The notes beneath the pieces were generated by a model. That model was not told the origin of the DNA. It saw only the letters and a program-made list of their open reading frames with translations, and did no database searches. A stretch of DNA of 64,000 nt, from the NCBI RefSeq assembly GCF_020859565.1, contig NZ_JAJHUO010000011.1:1-64000 (forward strand), read 5' to 3'. Positions 15,741-24,329 of this stretch are shown here, piece by piece; positions within the stretch are counted from its first letter, which is position 1; each line of letters begins with the position of its first letter. A program made the translations under genes and the position numbers. This stretch comes from Saccharothrix luteola (GTDB lineage: Bacteria > Actinomycetota > Actinomycetes > Mycobacteriales > Pseudonocardiaceae).

Positions 15741-16919
15741 GTGACGACGACGGAGACCTCCGCGCTGACCTGCAACTACCCCGGCTGCACGCGACCGGTG
15801 TTCCGGGGTACCGGGCCGGGGCGGCCTGCCGAGTACTGCGACCTGCCGGAACACACCCGGTGGCGGGCGTGGCGGGAACGGCAGCGGCTCGCGCAGGCGG
15901 CGCAGGGCGAGCAGGAGGTCGTCACCGTGACGAAAGGCCCGCAGGGGATCACCGCGGGCAAGATCAGGGCCGAGGAACTGCTGGAGCGGTTCCGGGTGTT
16001 GACCGAGCAGCTGTCGACGACGTTGACCGGGGCCGTGGCGGAGCTGTCCGCGATCGCCGACCCGAGCGTGGCCGAAAGCCAGGTGCAGGCGGTCGAGGCC
16101 GAGGCCGCACGGCGGGTCGCCGAGGCGGAGGCCGCCGTCGCGAAGGCGGAACGGCGGCGGCGCGACGCCGAACAGGCCCGACAGGCCGCCGAAGCCACCA
16201 CCGAGGACGCGGTGCGCGCCGCCGAACAAGCCGAACAGGACGCCGAAGCCGCCTACGCCCAACGTGACGCCGCACGCGCCGAAGCCGACGCCGCCGTGCA
16301 ACGGGCCGAGGACGAGATCGCCACCATCCGCGTGGAAGCCGCGGCAGCCGTGGACGAGATCCGACGCGACGCCCAGACCCAGGTCGACCAGGCGAAGGCC
16401 GACGCGGTCACCCACGCCGAACAGGCACGGCGGCAAGCGGTGCGGGAAGTCGAGCAGGTCCGCGCGGACGCCCAAGCCCAGGTCGACCAAGCCCGGCACG
16501 ACGCGCAAGCCCAGGTCGACCGCGTCCACGCCGAAGCCCGGACCCAGGTCGAGCAAGCACGAGCGGACGCGCAGAGCCGCGTCGACCAAGCCGTCGCCGA
16601 GGCCAGGACGAGCGTCGAGCAGGCCCGAGCCGCCGCACGCGCCGAAGCCGACGCCGCGAACGAGGCGCGGATCAAGGCCGAACGCGCCGAGCAGTCCGCC
16701 CACGACGCCCGCGCCGAACTGGACCGCGCCCGAGCCGAGCTGACCGACCAGCGCGAAACCCACCGCGCCCAACTCGACCAGGCCGAACGCGCCGCCCGCG
16801 AACGCCTCGCCGCCCTGGAGGAAGCCCGCACCCAGACGCTCGTCCGGGCCGAACGCGCGGAAACCCAACTCGACCGCCTGCAAGCCGAACTGGACGCGCT
16901 GCGAGCGCAACGACCCTGA
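15741..16919 (+). CDS. Zn-finger-like/coiled-coil protein of unknown function
   Basis: This 392-residue protein has a short N-terminal Cys/His cluster (C11, C16, C33 and H38 in 'CNYPGC' and 'YCDLPEHTR'), which could bind a metal. A long Ala/Glu/Gln/Arg-rich coiled coil follows from about residue 75 to the end, with repeated 'QARADAQAQVDQAR'-like 11-residue units. The combination resembles KfrA-like and other filament-forming DNA-associated proteins of plasmids and integrative elements, but I cannot assign the family. It stands alone between terminators and carries two palindromes at its start. Confidence 0.75.
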   Translation: MTTTETSALTCNYPGCTRPVFRGTGPGRPAEYCDLPEHTRWRAWRERQRLAQAAQGEQEVVTVTKGPQGITAGKIRAEELLERFRVLTEQLSTTLTGAVAELSAIADPSVAESQVQAVEAEAARRVAEAEAAVAKAERRRRDAEQARQAAEATTEDAVRAAEQAEQDAEAAYAQRDAARAEADAAVQRAEDEIATIRVEAAAAVDEIRRDAQTQVDQAKADAVTHAEQARRQAVREVEQVRADAQAQVDQARHDAQAQVDRVHAEARTQVEQARADAQSRVDQAVAEARTSVEQARAAARAEADAANEARIKAERAEQSAHDARAELDRARAELTDQRETHRAQLDQAERAARERLAALEEARTQTLVRAERAETQLDRLQAELDALRAQRP

Positions 16920-16925
16920 GGCGGG

Positions 16926-17127
16926 TCAGTGGACGACGGCCCAGGCGCGGGTGGCCGGGTCCACGTCGTCCGACCGCTCGACCCGTTCGGCGTGACGAGA
17001 CGGCCATGCCCACGACGACGAGAACCGCCACCGCGCCGCACACGGCGATGATCACGGACAGCCGCCAGGAGCCGCTCACCACGACCCCGTAGACGACGAG
17101 CCCGGCCATGGCCAGGGCGGACAGCAC
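16926..17127 (-). pseudogene. Frameshifted small two-TM membrane protein
   Basis: From a GTG at 17127 the minus strand encodes two clear hydrophobic helices ('LSALAMAGLVVYGVVV' and 'LSVIIAVCGAVAVLVVVGM'). It then enters a meaningless Arg/Gly-rich stretch. In a neighbouring frame, a credible hydrophilic tail ('VERSDDVDPATRAWAVVH') ends in TGA at 16926-16928. A single-base shift near 16990-17005 would join the two. It may be a real decayed gene or a sequencing error. It lies downstream of the FAD monooxygenase on the same strand. Confidence 0.45.
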
Positions 17128-17229
17128 GCCGACGACCTTCGCGGCCGTCCCCGACCGGCGACTGGTCCGGGGTGTCCGTCGTGTCGCGATCGTAGGCGCG
17201 GTGTCGCGGTGTTGTCCCGGCCTTTCGGC

Positions 17230-18357
17230 TCAGCCGAGGGTGACCGGTTTGCCCACCAGGGTCGTCGCCACCACCCGGTCGACGCCGGGTAGGCCGGACA
17301 GCCTCATCGCCACCCGACGGGCCCGCAGCCGCCACGGCGACGCGGGCAGGAACCAGCGGGCGCCCGACCGTGCCACCTGCTGCTTCGCCGCCACGACCGG
17401 CCGCCACGCGCGTTCGTACGCGGCGAGGTCGTGCAGGTGCTCGGCCAGTACGTACGCCCCGCCGATCCCGAGCGACGCGCCCTGCCCGGCCAGCAACGAC
17501 ACCGCGCCGCACGCGTCACCCACCAGCACCACGCGCCCGGACGACCACTTCGGCAGCTCCACCTGGGCGACCTGGTCGTAGTAGACGTCCTCCGGGCACC
17601 GGTCCAACGCCCGCGGCACGACCCACCCCAGCGACCCGTACACCCGGACGACCTCGGCGCGCGGGTCGGCGGGCAGGTCGGGTGCAGGCGTGCGGTGCAC
17701 GGTGAACGCCGCCACCCGTCCGTCGCGCAACCCGTAGAACCCGACCTGGCGGCTCGTGGTGTCGGTGACGCAGAACCGCCCGGCGACCAGTTCGTGCACC
17801 GACGGGTCGTCGAACGTGAACGCCGCCGTGTGGAACCCCAGGTACCGCACGTGCCCGTCGCCGAACACGAGCCGCCGCACCGCCGAGTGCACGCCGTCCG
17901 CGCCGACCAGCAGGTCACCGGACGCCGTGGACCCGTCGGCCAGCCGCACGTGCACCCCGGTCGGGCCGTCCTCGACGCCGACGACGCGGGCGCCGAACCG
18001 CAGCGTCACGCCGGCGGGCAGGTCTTCGCGGAACGCGCGCTCGACGTCCGGTCGCATGATGCTCACCAGCCGTCCGTTCACCGCCCGTGCCATGCGGTCG
18101 AACCGCAGCCCCGCCACCCGCCGTCCCCGCGCGTCGACGTACGCGGCCTCCTGCACCCGGTAGCCGAGGTCGAGCAGGCGCGGCAGCACGCCCATCCGCT
18201 CGGCCGCGTCGTAGCCCGGCCCGAAGAAGTCGATCATGTACCCGGACGTGCGGGGCCCGGCGGCCTGCTCCAGCACGACGACCTCGTGCCCGAGCGTCCC
18301 CAACCGGTGCGCGAGCGCCAGTCCGGCGATCCCGGCCCCGCTGATCAGGACCTTCAT
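17230..18357 (-). CDS. FAD-dependent monooxygenase (PHBH/TetX-like)
   Basis: This 375-residue group A flavoprotein hydroxylase uses NAD(P)H, O2 and FAD. It shows the three expected motifs: 'ISGAGIAGLALAHRL' at the N-terminus, the 'VGADGVHSAVRR' DG motif (about residue 163) and 'VLVGDACGAVSLLAGQGAS' (about 290). ATG at 18357 overlaps the TetR stop by four bases, so the two are translationally coupled. The arrangement (repressor first, then monooxygenase) suggests a xenobiotic- or antibiotic-induced detoxification unit. The substrate is not readable. Confidence 0.9.
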   Translation of the reverse strand: MKVLISGAGIAGLALAHRLGTLGHEVVVLEQAAGPRTSGYMIDFFGPGYDAAERMGVLPRLLDLGYRVQEAAYVDARGRRVAGLRFDRMARAVNGRLVSIMRPDVERAFREDLPAGVTLRFGARVVGVEDGPTGVHVRLADGSTASGDLLVGADGVHSAVRRLVFGDGHVRYLGFHTAAFTFDDPSVHELVAGRFCVTDTTSRQVGFYGLRDGRVAAFTVHRTPAPDLPADPRAEVVRVYGSLGWVVPRALDRCPEDVYYDQVAQVELPKWSSGRVVLVGDACGAVSLLAGQGASLGIGGAYVLAEHLHDLAAYERAWRPVVAAKQQVARSGARWFLPASPWRLRARRVAMRLSGLPGVDRVVATTLVGKPVTLG

Positions 18358-18875
18358 CGCAGCACCCTCCCCAGCACGGGCACGACGACGTCCGCCGACA
18401 GGTCGGGTGACAGGGCGCGGTGCAGCAGCACGCCGTCCACGGCCGCCGCCAGCACCGCGGCGGTGGCCTCCGGTGTCGGCACGTCGCGCGATTCCAGCCA
18501 CGCGGCGAGCGTGCGGCGGAAGTCCACCAGCACCTCGCCGACGGCGTGGCGGAGTTCGTCGTTGCGGGTCGCGGCGAGGAACGTCTCGGTGAACAGTTCC
18601 TGCCCGCCGTGTCCGTCCAACGCGCCCAGCAGCAGCGCCAAGGCGTCCGACGGTGTCGAAGCGCGTTCCAGCACCGACGCGAGACCGTCCACGGCGGACC
18701 GCAGGGCGCCGACGGCGGCCTGCACCAGCACGGCCTGCGTGGAGTCGAAGTGGTAGTGCACGACGCCGGATCCGACGCCGGCGCGTTCGGCGAGCACCCG
18801 GGTGCTCACCGCACCCCAGCCCTTCTCGGCGATGAGTTCCGCGGCCGCGCGCAGCAGCCGTTCCCGAACCGTCAT
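18354..18875 (-). CDS. TetR/AcrR-family repressor
   Basis: This 173-residue regulator has an N-terminal TetR helix-turn-helix ('LAERAGVGSGVVHYHFDS', about 28-45) and a helical ligand-binding C-terminus. Its start codon directly abuts a triple palindromic operator (18876-18915), so it almost certainly represses its own operon with the FAD monooxygenase. The four-base ATGA overlap couples the two genes. There is little room for a leader, so the promoter must lie within the operator array or the 3' end of the preceding gene. Confidence 0.92.
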   Translation of the reverse strand: MTVRERLLRAAAELIAEKGWGAVSTRVLAERAGVGSGVVHYHFDSTQAVLVQAAVGALRSAVDGLASVLERASTPSDALALLLGALDGHGGQELFTETFLAATRNDELRHAVGEVLVDFRRTLAAWLESRDVPTPEATAAVLAAAVDGVLLHRALSPDLSADVVVPVLGRVLR

Positions 18876-18915
18876 TGGACGATCGTACTGGACGATCGTA
18901 CTGGACGATCGTCCA
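18876..18915. promoter_or_regulatory. Triple tandem TetR operator
   Basis: The 13-base unit TGGACGATCGTAC is repeated at 18876-18888 and 18889-18901, and a third unit ends as the perfect 14-bp palindrome TGGACGATCGTCCA (18902-18915). The array touches the TetR start codon. A regular 13-base spacing would place the dimers slightly more than one helical turn apart. Confidence 0.85.
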
Positions 18916-18918
18916 AAT

Positions 18919-19974
18919 CTAGAGTCGGACGTCGCCGCTCACGCCCGCGAACGCCAGCAGCCGGGCGCCTTCGGCCTGCACGTCGGCCTTCTGCGCACGG
19001 GTCAGCGGCCGGAACACCTCGATGTCGAGCCCGTCGGCGGCCTGCTTCCAGGTGCCGTGCACGAAGCCGTCCACCAGCAGGGTCGGCTTGCCGCCGATGA
19101 CGATCCCGCGCCGGTAGTCCTCGTCGGAGATGACGCGGGTGCGGTCGTCGTGGCCGAGCAGCACGTTGTCGAACTCGGGCAGGAACCGCGCCGGCGCGGG
19201 CGTGTCGGGGTCGGGCAGGGGCGCGTCCGGCACGTCGTAGAGCGTCCGGCCGCGTTCGTCGGTGAAGACCCGCAGGTCCATCGCCTCGACCACGGGCTTG
19301 AGGCGGCTCATGCCGGCCCAGGTCTGCACGTCCTTGACCGAGGCCGGGCCGAACGCGGCGAGGTAGCGGCGCACGAACTCCTCGATCGGCGCGGCCGGCC
19401 CGGCGGGGCCGAGCCACCGGGCGGCGGTCGTCCACTTCGCCGCCCCGGACCTGCCCCAGACCGCGCGTGGCGTCGCCTGCACGGTCGGCACCAGGAAGCT
19501 GCCCGCGTAACCGAGCGCGTTGGCGTCGCGGTCGGGCCACCGCGGGGCGAGCAGGTCGCCGATCTCGCGCCGGGTGCGCGGCTCTTCGAGCAGCGGGGTG
19601 ACGGCCTCGGCGAACTCCTCGACGTCGAGCCCGTCCATAACGAACCCGAACGGCGAGGACGCGAACCGTCGGTGCAGGAACGGCCGCAGCAGCGGTTCGA
19701 ACCGGCCGTGGTCGGCGGCGGTGACCAGGTGGATCGTGCCACGCTGTAGCGACGCCCGGACGACCCGCCGGTCCAGCAGCAACGACCCCAGCTCGTCGGC
19801 CTGGAACGACCGGATCCGCGACCACAGGCCGTAGTAGGGCGAGAACGGCTCCTGCGCCTGCATGCCGACCAGGTGCTCCACCACGTCGCACGCGGTCCGG
19901 TCCACCCGGTCCAGCAGCAGCTGCCGCTGCAGGGTCGCCCGGTTCAACGCCCGGGTCGTCAGCTTCTCGATCAC
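18919..19974 (-). CDS. AlkZ/YcaQ-like winged-helix DNA glycosylase family protein
   Basis: This 351-residue member of the HTH_42 winged-helix family (AlkZ/YcaQ) carries the Gln-x-Gln motif as 'GMQAQEP' (about Q39-Q41), known from AlkZ to act in base excision. Other landmarks are 'RGTIHLVTAADHGRF' and the C-terminal 'LLVDGFVHGTWK'. Family members excise alkylated bases or unhook interstrand crosslinks, and antibiotic producers often carry them for self-protection. It stands directly upstream of the TetR operator on the same strand. The match is to the family; the lesion is not predictable. Confidence 0.85.
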   Translation of the reverse strand: MIEKLTTRALNRATLQRQLLLDRVDRTACDVVEHLVGMQAQEPFSPYYGLWSRIRSFQADELGSLLLDRRVVRASLQRGTIHLVTAADHGRFEPLLRPFLHRRFASSPFGFVMDGLDVEEFAEAVTPLLEEPRTRREIGDLLAPRWPDRDANALGYAGSFLVPTVQATPRAVWGRSGAAKWTTAARWLGPAGPAAPIEEFVRRYLAAFGPASVKDVQTWAGMSRLKPVVEAMDLRVFTDERGRTLYDVPDAPLPDPDTPAPARFLPEFDNVLLGHDDRTRVISDEDYRRGIVIGGKPTLLVDGFVHGTWKQAADGLDIEVFRPLTRAQKADVQAEGARLLAFAGVSGDVRL

Positions 19975-20003
19975 GACACCAGGCTAGGCGCTATCGCGGA
20001 CGA

Positions 20004-20249
20004 TTACGGTCCTCGATAGCTGCGGTCGTAGAGGCGCATCTCCGCGTCGTCCGGACAGCCCGTCGGGCGGCGGCTCGAGGTGCACCAGTTCCACCGACGC
20101 GCCCAGCTGTCGACGCCCAACGCGGCCGTCCACTCGTCGGGTGAGAGCCGGACGCCGTGCCGTTCCGCGGCCAGTCGCCGCGCGTGGGTGGTCTTGCCGC
20201 TGCCGGGAAGCCCGCAGACGATGACGAGGCAGCCGGGCCGGCCGGTCAT
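20004..20249 (-). pseudogene. Decayed AAA/P-loop kinase-like NTPase
   Basis: An intact-looking start (four-base ATGA overlap with the upstream SHMT-like gene) gives a perfect Walker A, 'GLPGSGKTTHARR', then 'LSPDEWTAALGVDSW'. The family continues for about 100 more residues, but here the frame jumps: a neighbouring frame reads 'ASVELVHLEPPPD', then the first frame resumes with the family-like ending 'DDAEMRLYDRSYRGP'. The middle of the gene is missing and at least two frame changes are needed. It is read as an internally deleted remnant. Only 81 residues are openly encoded. Confidence 0.7.
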
Positions 20250-21562
20250 GGGGACCCGTTGACCTCACGGCGCAGCGCGATGGCGTCCGCCCGGATCCGG
20301 TCGGGTGCCTCGCGGTCGATCAGGGCGCGGCGCATCAGGGCGGCGATGCCGGGCTGGTGTTCGGGGGTGAAGCCGCGGCGGGTGATCTCCTGGGTGCCGA
20401 TGCGCAGGCCGCGCAGCCCTTCGTCGATGCGCTGCCACGGCAGGCTGATGCCGCTGAGGTAGACGCCGGCCTCGCCGAGCAGCACGGCCGCCGCGTCGCC
20501 GCCGCCGAGGGTGAGGGCGTCGATCGCGAGGTGGTGGGAGCGGGTGTGGACGCCGTCGTGGCGGGCCACGTCGAAGCCGTTGTCGGCCAGTGCCGCGCCG
20601 AGCGCCTGGGCGTTGGCGATGCACGCGCGCGCGTAGTCGGGGCCGTGTTCGGCCAGTTCGGCGGCGGTGACGGCGAGGGCGCCGAGGCGTCCGGCGTCGT
20701 AGTTGGCGAGCATGCCGGGGTAGGCGACGTTCGAGACGCGTTCGGCGAGCTCGGGGTCGCGGGTGACGACGCAGCCGCCGGACGGTCCGCCGAACGACTT
20801 GTAGGTGGAGAACGTCATCAGGTGCGCGCCCTCGTGCAGTGGCCGCTGGAACTCCTTGCCCGCGACGAGCCCGGCCATGTGGGAGGCGTCGTAGACGAGG
20901 ATCGCGCCGACCTCGTCGGCCGCCGCCCGGACCGCGGCGACGTCGTGCGGGAACAGCATCAGGCTCGCGCCGATCACCACGATCCGCGGCCGGTGCACCC
21001 GGAGGAACCCGGGCAGCGTCCCGTAGTCGAGGTCGAGTTCGTCGGGCAGGTAGGGCAGGTCGACGACGGTGAGGCCGCGGATCGCCGGCACGCCCTGCGC
21101 GTGGTGGCTGGCGTGGCCGCCGGCGAACTCGGGCAGCACGGCGATCTTGTCGCCGGCGCGGGCGAACGCAGTGTAGACGGCGAGGTTGGCCAGGGTGGCG
21201 CTCTGCAGCCGGACCTCGGCGAACCGGCCTTCCATGAGGGACGCGACGAGCATCGGCGCGAGGACTTCGAGGGTGTCCAGGTGGTCGAGGCCGACCTGGT
21301 ACTTCTCGCCGGGCCAGCCCATGCTCGGCCTGCTGGACACGGTGGCCCGCACGGCCGCCGCGGCGGTGGGGCTGAGCACGTTGGTGCCCGCGTAGAGCAC
21401 GATCCCGTCGTCGTCGACCTGGGTGGCGTGCGCTTCGAGGGCCTTGCGGACGGTGGCCGCGACGCCGGCGGCGGTCAGGTCGGCGGAGACGGCGGCCTCG
21501 ACCTCGGCGAGCCTGCGTTGCGCCTGCGGGGAGGCCCAGGGTGCGATCCTGCTGTTCGTCAC
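20246..21562 (-). CDS. Serine hydroxymethyltransferase-like PLP enzyme
   Basis: This 438-residue fold-type I PLP protein is related to glycine/serine hydroxymethyltransferase. The Schiff-base Lys lies in 'TFSTYKSFGGPSGG', where true SHMTs have THKTLRGPRGG, so the active-site loop is altered. 'DASHMAGLVA' and 'HLAIDALT' are SHMT-like. Such divergent SHMTs act as transaldolases, alpha-methylserine enzymes or threonine aldolases on unusual amino acids. It is divergent from the PucR-type regulator across a 75-base gap, so that regulator probably controls it. Housekeeping glyA is presumably elsewhere. Confidence 0.85.
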   Translation of the reverse strand: MTNSRIAPWASPQAQRRLAEVEAAVSADLTAAGVAATVRKALEAHATQVDDDGIVLYAGTNVLSPTAAAAVRATVSSRPSMGWPGEKYQVGLDHLDTLEVLAPMLVASLMEGRFAEVRLQSATLANLAVYTAFARAGDKIAVLPEFAGGHASHHAQGVPAIRGLTVVDLPYLPDELDLDYGTLPGFLRVHRPRIVVIGASLMLFPHDVAAVRAAADEVGAILVYDASHMAGLVAGKEFQRPLHEGAHLMTFSTYKSFGGPSGGCVVTRDPELAERVSNVAYPGMLANYDAGRLGALAVTAAELAEHGPDYARACIANAQALGAALADNGFDVARHDGVHTRSHHLAIDALTLGGGDAAAVLLGEAGVYLSGISLPWQRIDEGLRGLRIGTQEITRRGFTPEHQPGIAALMRRALIDREAPDRIRADAIALRREVNGSP

Positions 21563-21637
21563 GGTCGATCACGCTAGGGCGTGGGCGTCGGGTGGGGCGA
21601 CCGTCCGGGGACTGGAGTTGTTCCTACAGTTGTCGGA

Positions 21638-22480
21638 ATGCAGGAGCTGCTGGACGAGCTGTCCCGGGTGCTGGGACGCGGGGTGTCGGTGGACGACGTG
21701 GCGGGCCGGGTGGTCGCGCACAGCGCCCAGACCGACGACGTGGACCAGGCGCGGGTGCGGGCGATCCTGGCCCGGCGGGTGCCGGCGGACGTCGCGGCGT
21801 GGCAGGAGCAGCACGGCCTGGCGACCGCGACCGGGCCGGTGCGGGTGCCGGGGAACGCGGCGTTGGGGTTCGGGCAGCGGGTGGGTTTCCCGTTGCGGCA
21901 CAACGGGGTGCTGGTCGGCTACCTGTGGGTGCTCGGCGACGTGCCGGAGCTGGACCTGGGTGAGCGGTTGGCGGCGTTGGCGGCGCAGGTGCCGGTCGGT
22001 GATCGGACGCCGGTGCGGGTGGTGGTGGCGTTGGAGCCGCGGGTGGTGCGCACGGTGCCGGCCGCCGAGGCGCTGCCGGACCTGCCGGGGCACGTCGGGG
22101 TGAGCGACCCGCACCCGCCCGACCGGACCGCCGCGGCCTACCAGCAGGCGTTGGCGGCGGCGGAGCTGGCGCGGCTGGACCCCGCGTTGCCGGATCGGGT
22201 GCGGTGGTCCGAACTCGGCGCGTACCGGCTGCTGCTGGGCGCGTCGCCGGACGAGGTGGTGGCGGGGTTGTCGGACGTGCTGCTGCGGACGTTGGAGGTG
22301 TACCTGGACTGCGGTTGCGAGGTGCGTGCCGCGGCGGAACGCCTGCACCTGCACCGCACCAGCCTGTACTACCGGCTGGGTCGGATCGCCGAGCTGACCG
22401 GCCGCGACCTGGCCGACGGCGGCGCCCGGCTGGAGCTGCACCTGGCGCTCAAGCTCGTCCGGTTGGCGCGGCGTCAGTAG
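21638..22480 (+). CDS. PucR/CdaR-type transcriptional regulator
   Basis: This 280-residue regulator has a C-terminal PucR helix-turn-helix: 'TLEVYLDCGCEVRAAAERLHLHRTSLYYRL' is the family hallmark and is seen here at about 220-250 (given in parts, not as a contiguous quote from a database). The N-terminal part is a short sensor region without a clear GAF fold. ATG at 21638 is chosen; in-frame codons further upstream read poorly. It is divergent from the SHMT-like gene and 10 bases ahead of the TmrB-like gene. PucR proteins often sense metabolites of nitrogen or amino-acid pathways. Confidence 0.85.
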   Translation: MQELLDELSRVLGRGVSVDDVAGRVVAHSAQTDDVDQARVRAILARRVPADVAAWQEQHGLATATGPVRVPGNAALGFGQRVGFPLRHNGVLVGYLWVLGDVPELDLGERLAALAAQVPVGDRTPVRVVVALEPRVVRTVPAAEALPDLPGHVGVSDPHPPDRTAAAYQQALAAAELARLDPALPDRVRWSELGAYRLLLGASPDEVVAGLSDVLLRTLEVYLDCGCEVRAAAERLHLHRTSLYYRLGRIAELTGRDLADGGARLELHLALKLVRLARRQ

Positions 22481-22490
22481 GGTCGGTCTC

Positions 22491-23123
22491 GTGCTCCTGT
22501 GGATCAACGGCCCGTTCGGCGGCGGCAAGACCCAGACCGCGCACGAGATCCGGCGGCGGCTGCCGGGCAGCTTCCTCAGCGATCCCGAGCACGTCGGGTT
22601 CGCCCTGCACCGGATGACGCCGCGGGCGCTGCGCGGCGACTTCCAGGACCTGGTGTCGTGGCGGCGGGGCGTGGTCGAGGTGCTGGACCGGGTGGCGACC
22701 GGGCACGACGGGGTGATCGTGGTGCCGATGACGGTGGTGGAGCCCGCGTACTTCCGGGAGATCGTCGGCGGGCTGCGCGACCGGGGGCACGACGTGCGGC
22801 ACTTCGCGTTGCTGGCCGAGCGGGAGACGGTGGTGCGGCGGCTGTGGGAACGCGGGTTCGGGCACGCGGCGCGGGTGGTGCTCGGCAAGGACGCGCCGCT
22901 GCGGCGGGAGAGCTTCGCGATGCGGGTGCTGGACCGCTGCCTGGAACGGCTCCGCGAGCCGGAGTTCGCCGAGCACGTGTGGACCGATCACCTCACGGTG
23001 GCGCAGGTGGCGGACCGCGTCGCGGCGTCGGCCGGGCTCACGTTGGCGCCGAACACCGACGGCAGGCTGCGCGGCCGGGTGCGGCGGACGTGGACTTCGG
23101 TGAAGCACATCCGCTTCGACTAG
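22491..23123 (+). CDS. TmrB-like P-loop NTPase
   Basis: This 210-residue protein resembles Bacillus TmrB, the tunicamycin-resistance ATP-binding protein. The start 'LLWINGPFGGGKTQTAHE' contains the Walker A and matches the TmrB pattern of Trp-Ile-Asn-Gly followed by Gly-Lys-Thr-Gln-Thr. 'DPEHVGFAL', 'IVVPMTVV' and 'TDHLTVAQVADRVA' also follow TmrB order. In Bacillus TmrB confers tunicamycin resistance at the membrane. Whether this homologue protects against a nucleoside antibiotic is inference. GTG 22491 follows the PucR stop by 10 bases, so the genes are co-transcribed. Confidence 0.82.
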   Translation: MLLWINGPFGGGKTQTAHEIRRRLPGSFLSDPEHVGFALHRMTPRALRGDFQDLVSWRRGVVEVLDRVATGHDGVIVVPMTVVEPAYFREIVGGLRDRGHDVRHFALLAERETVVRRLWERGFGHAARVVLGKDAPLRRESFAMRVLDRCLERLREPEFAEHVWTDHLTVAQVADRVAASAGLTLAPNTDGRLRGRVRRTWTSVKHIRFD

Positions 23124-23276
23124 GGGTGTGCGGAACGTCGCGGTCGGTGGCCGCGCCGCTCGCTCAGTCGAGGACAGCGTCACTCGTTCGTGTCATTTTC
23201 CCTCGTCACCGACACGCCTCCCGTCACGGCGACGACGTCATCTACATCCGCGATGACACGAGAGGGGAGCACCGTG

Positions 23277-24269
23277 ATGAACGAGCCGCAACGAGGATCG
23301 CCCGAGTACCCGGAACGCTGGGAGGACCTGGTCCGCCGACCGCGCCGGCAGGCGACCGCCCGGCCACCGGATGAGTTCCGCGAACTGTTCGAGGGTTCGC
23401 CGCGGCACACCCGCGAGGTCCGCCGCGTCGACCGGGCGCAGGAGTCGTGGGCCCGGCTCGGCACGGACCCGGTGGAGTCCTACCGCCCGGACTGGGTCGA
23501 GGCGGCGGGCAAGCCGCGACGGGCCAAGGTGCCGCCGCCTCCGCGGGTGCGCCACCGGGGCGGGGCCGAGCTGGAGCCGCTCGTCATCTGGCACCCCGAC
23601 GACCGCAAGACCTACAACGACCACGCCTTCCCGTGGGGCTGCGTCTGCCTCATCACGACCGCGTTCGGTTCCCGGGGTTCGGGCGTGATCATCGGTCCCC
23701 GTCACGTCCTCACCGCCAGCCACGTCGTCGAGTGGTCCACCGACCAGGCCGAGACCATCGAGGTCCACCGCCACGGGAACGGCTTCCGCGCCCGCACCCA
23801 CGCGACGTTCGCGATGGCGTTCACCCAGATCGGTGACGTGGGGGCGACCACGCTCGACGAGGACTACGCGGTGCTGGTGACCGAGCAGCGCATCGGCGAC
23901 GCGTTCGGCTTCCTGGGCACGAGGGAGTACGACAGCGGCTGGGACGACGATCACCTGTGGAACACGATGGGCTACGCGGGCGACTTCCCGCAGGGCTCCG
24001 GTCAGGGGCTGATCCCCACGTTCCAGCAGCGGGTGGCGCTGGACGAGGACGAGTTCGACCTCGGCTCCGGACGGGCGATGACCACCACCGCCGATGCCAT
24101 GCCGCGGCAGTCGGGCTCGCCGATGTTCGGCACGTGGGGAGACCAGACGCAGGTCGTCGCCGTCATCTCCGCGACGGGCCAGGTCTTCCTGTCCGGCACC
24201 GAGAACTGGTGCTCGGGCGGCTCCGACCTGAACCGGCTCGTCCGCAAGGCGCGCACCGACTTCCCGTGA
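23277..24269 (+). CDS. Trypsin-like (S1) serine protease without signal peptide
   Basis: This 330-residue protein has a Pro/Arg-rich N-terminal 100 residues followed by a chymotrypsin-fold protease domain. The triad can be read: His in 'LTASHVV', Asp in 'LDEDYAVLV' and Ser in 'PRQSGSPMFG'. The domain resembles glutamyl-endopeptidase/Trypsin_2 proteins. ATG at 23277 follows GGGGAG by a normal spacing; the longer frame from 23190 adds a low-complexity leader that also lacks a signal peptide. An intracellular trypsin-like protease is unusual. Its role is unknown. Confidence 0.82.
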   Translation: MNEPQRGSPEYPERWEDLVRRPRRQATARPPDEFRELFEGSPRHTREVRRVDRAQESWARLGTDPVESYRPDWVEAAGKPRRAKVPPPPRVRHRGGAELEPLVIWHPDDRKTYNDHAFPWGCVCLITTAFGSRGSGVIIGPRHVLTASHVVEWSTDQAETIEVHRHGNGFRARTHATFAMAFTQIGDVGATTLDEDYAVLVTEQRIGDAFGFLGTREYDSGWDDDHLWNTMGYAGDFPQGSGQGLIPTFQQRVALDEDEFDLGSGRAMTTTADAMPRQSGSPMFGTWGDQTQVVAVISATGQVFLSGTENWCSGGSDLNRLVRKARTDFP

Positions 24270-24329
24270 CCGCCGAGGGGCGCGACACGATAGGGTGATC
24301 AACTTCTCTGACCGATGTCAAGGAGTGAC

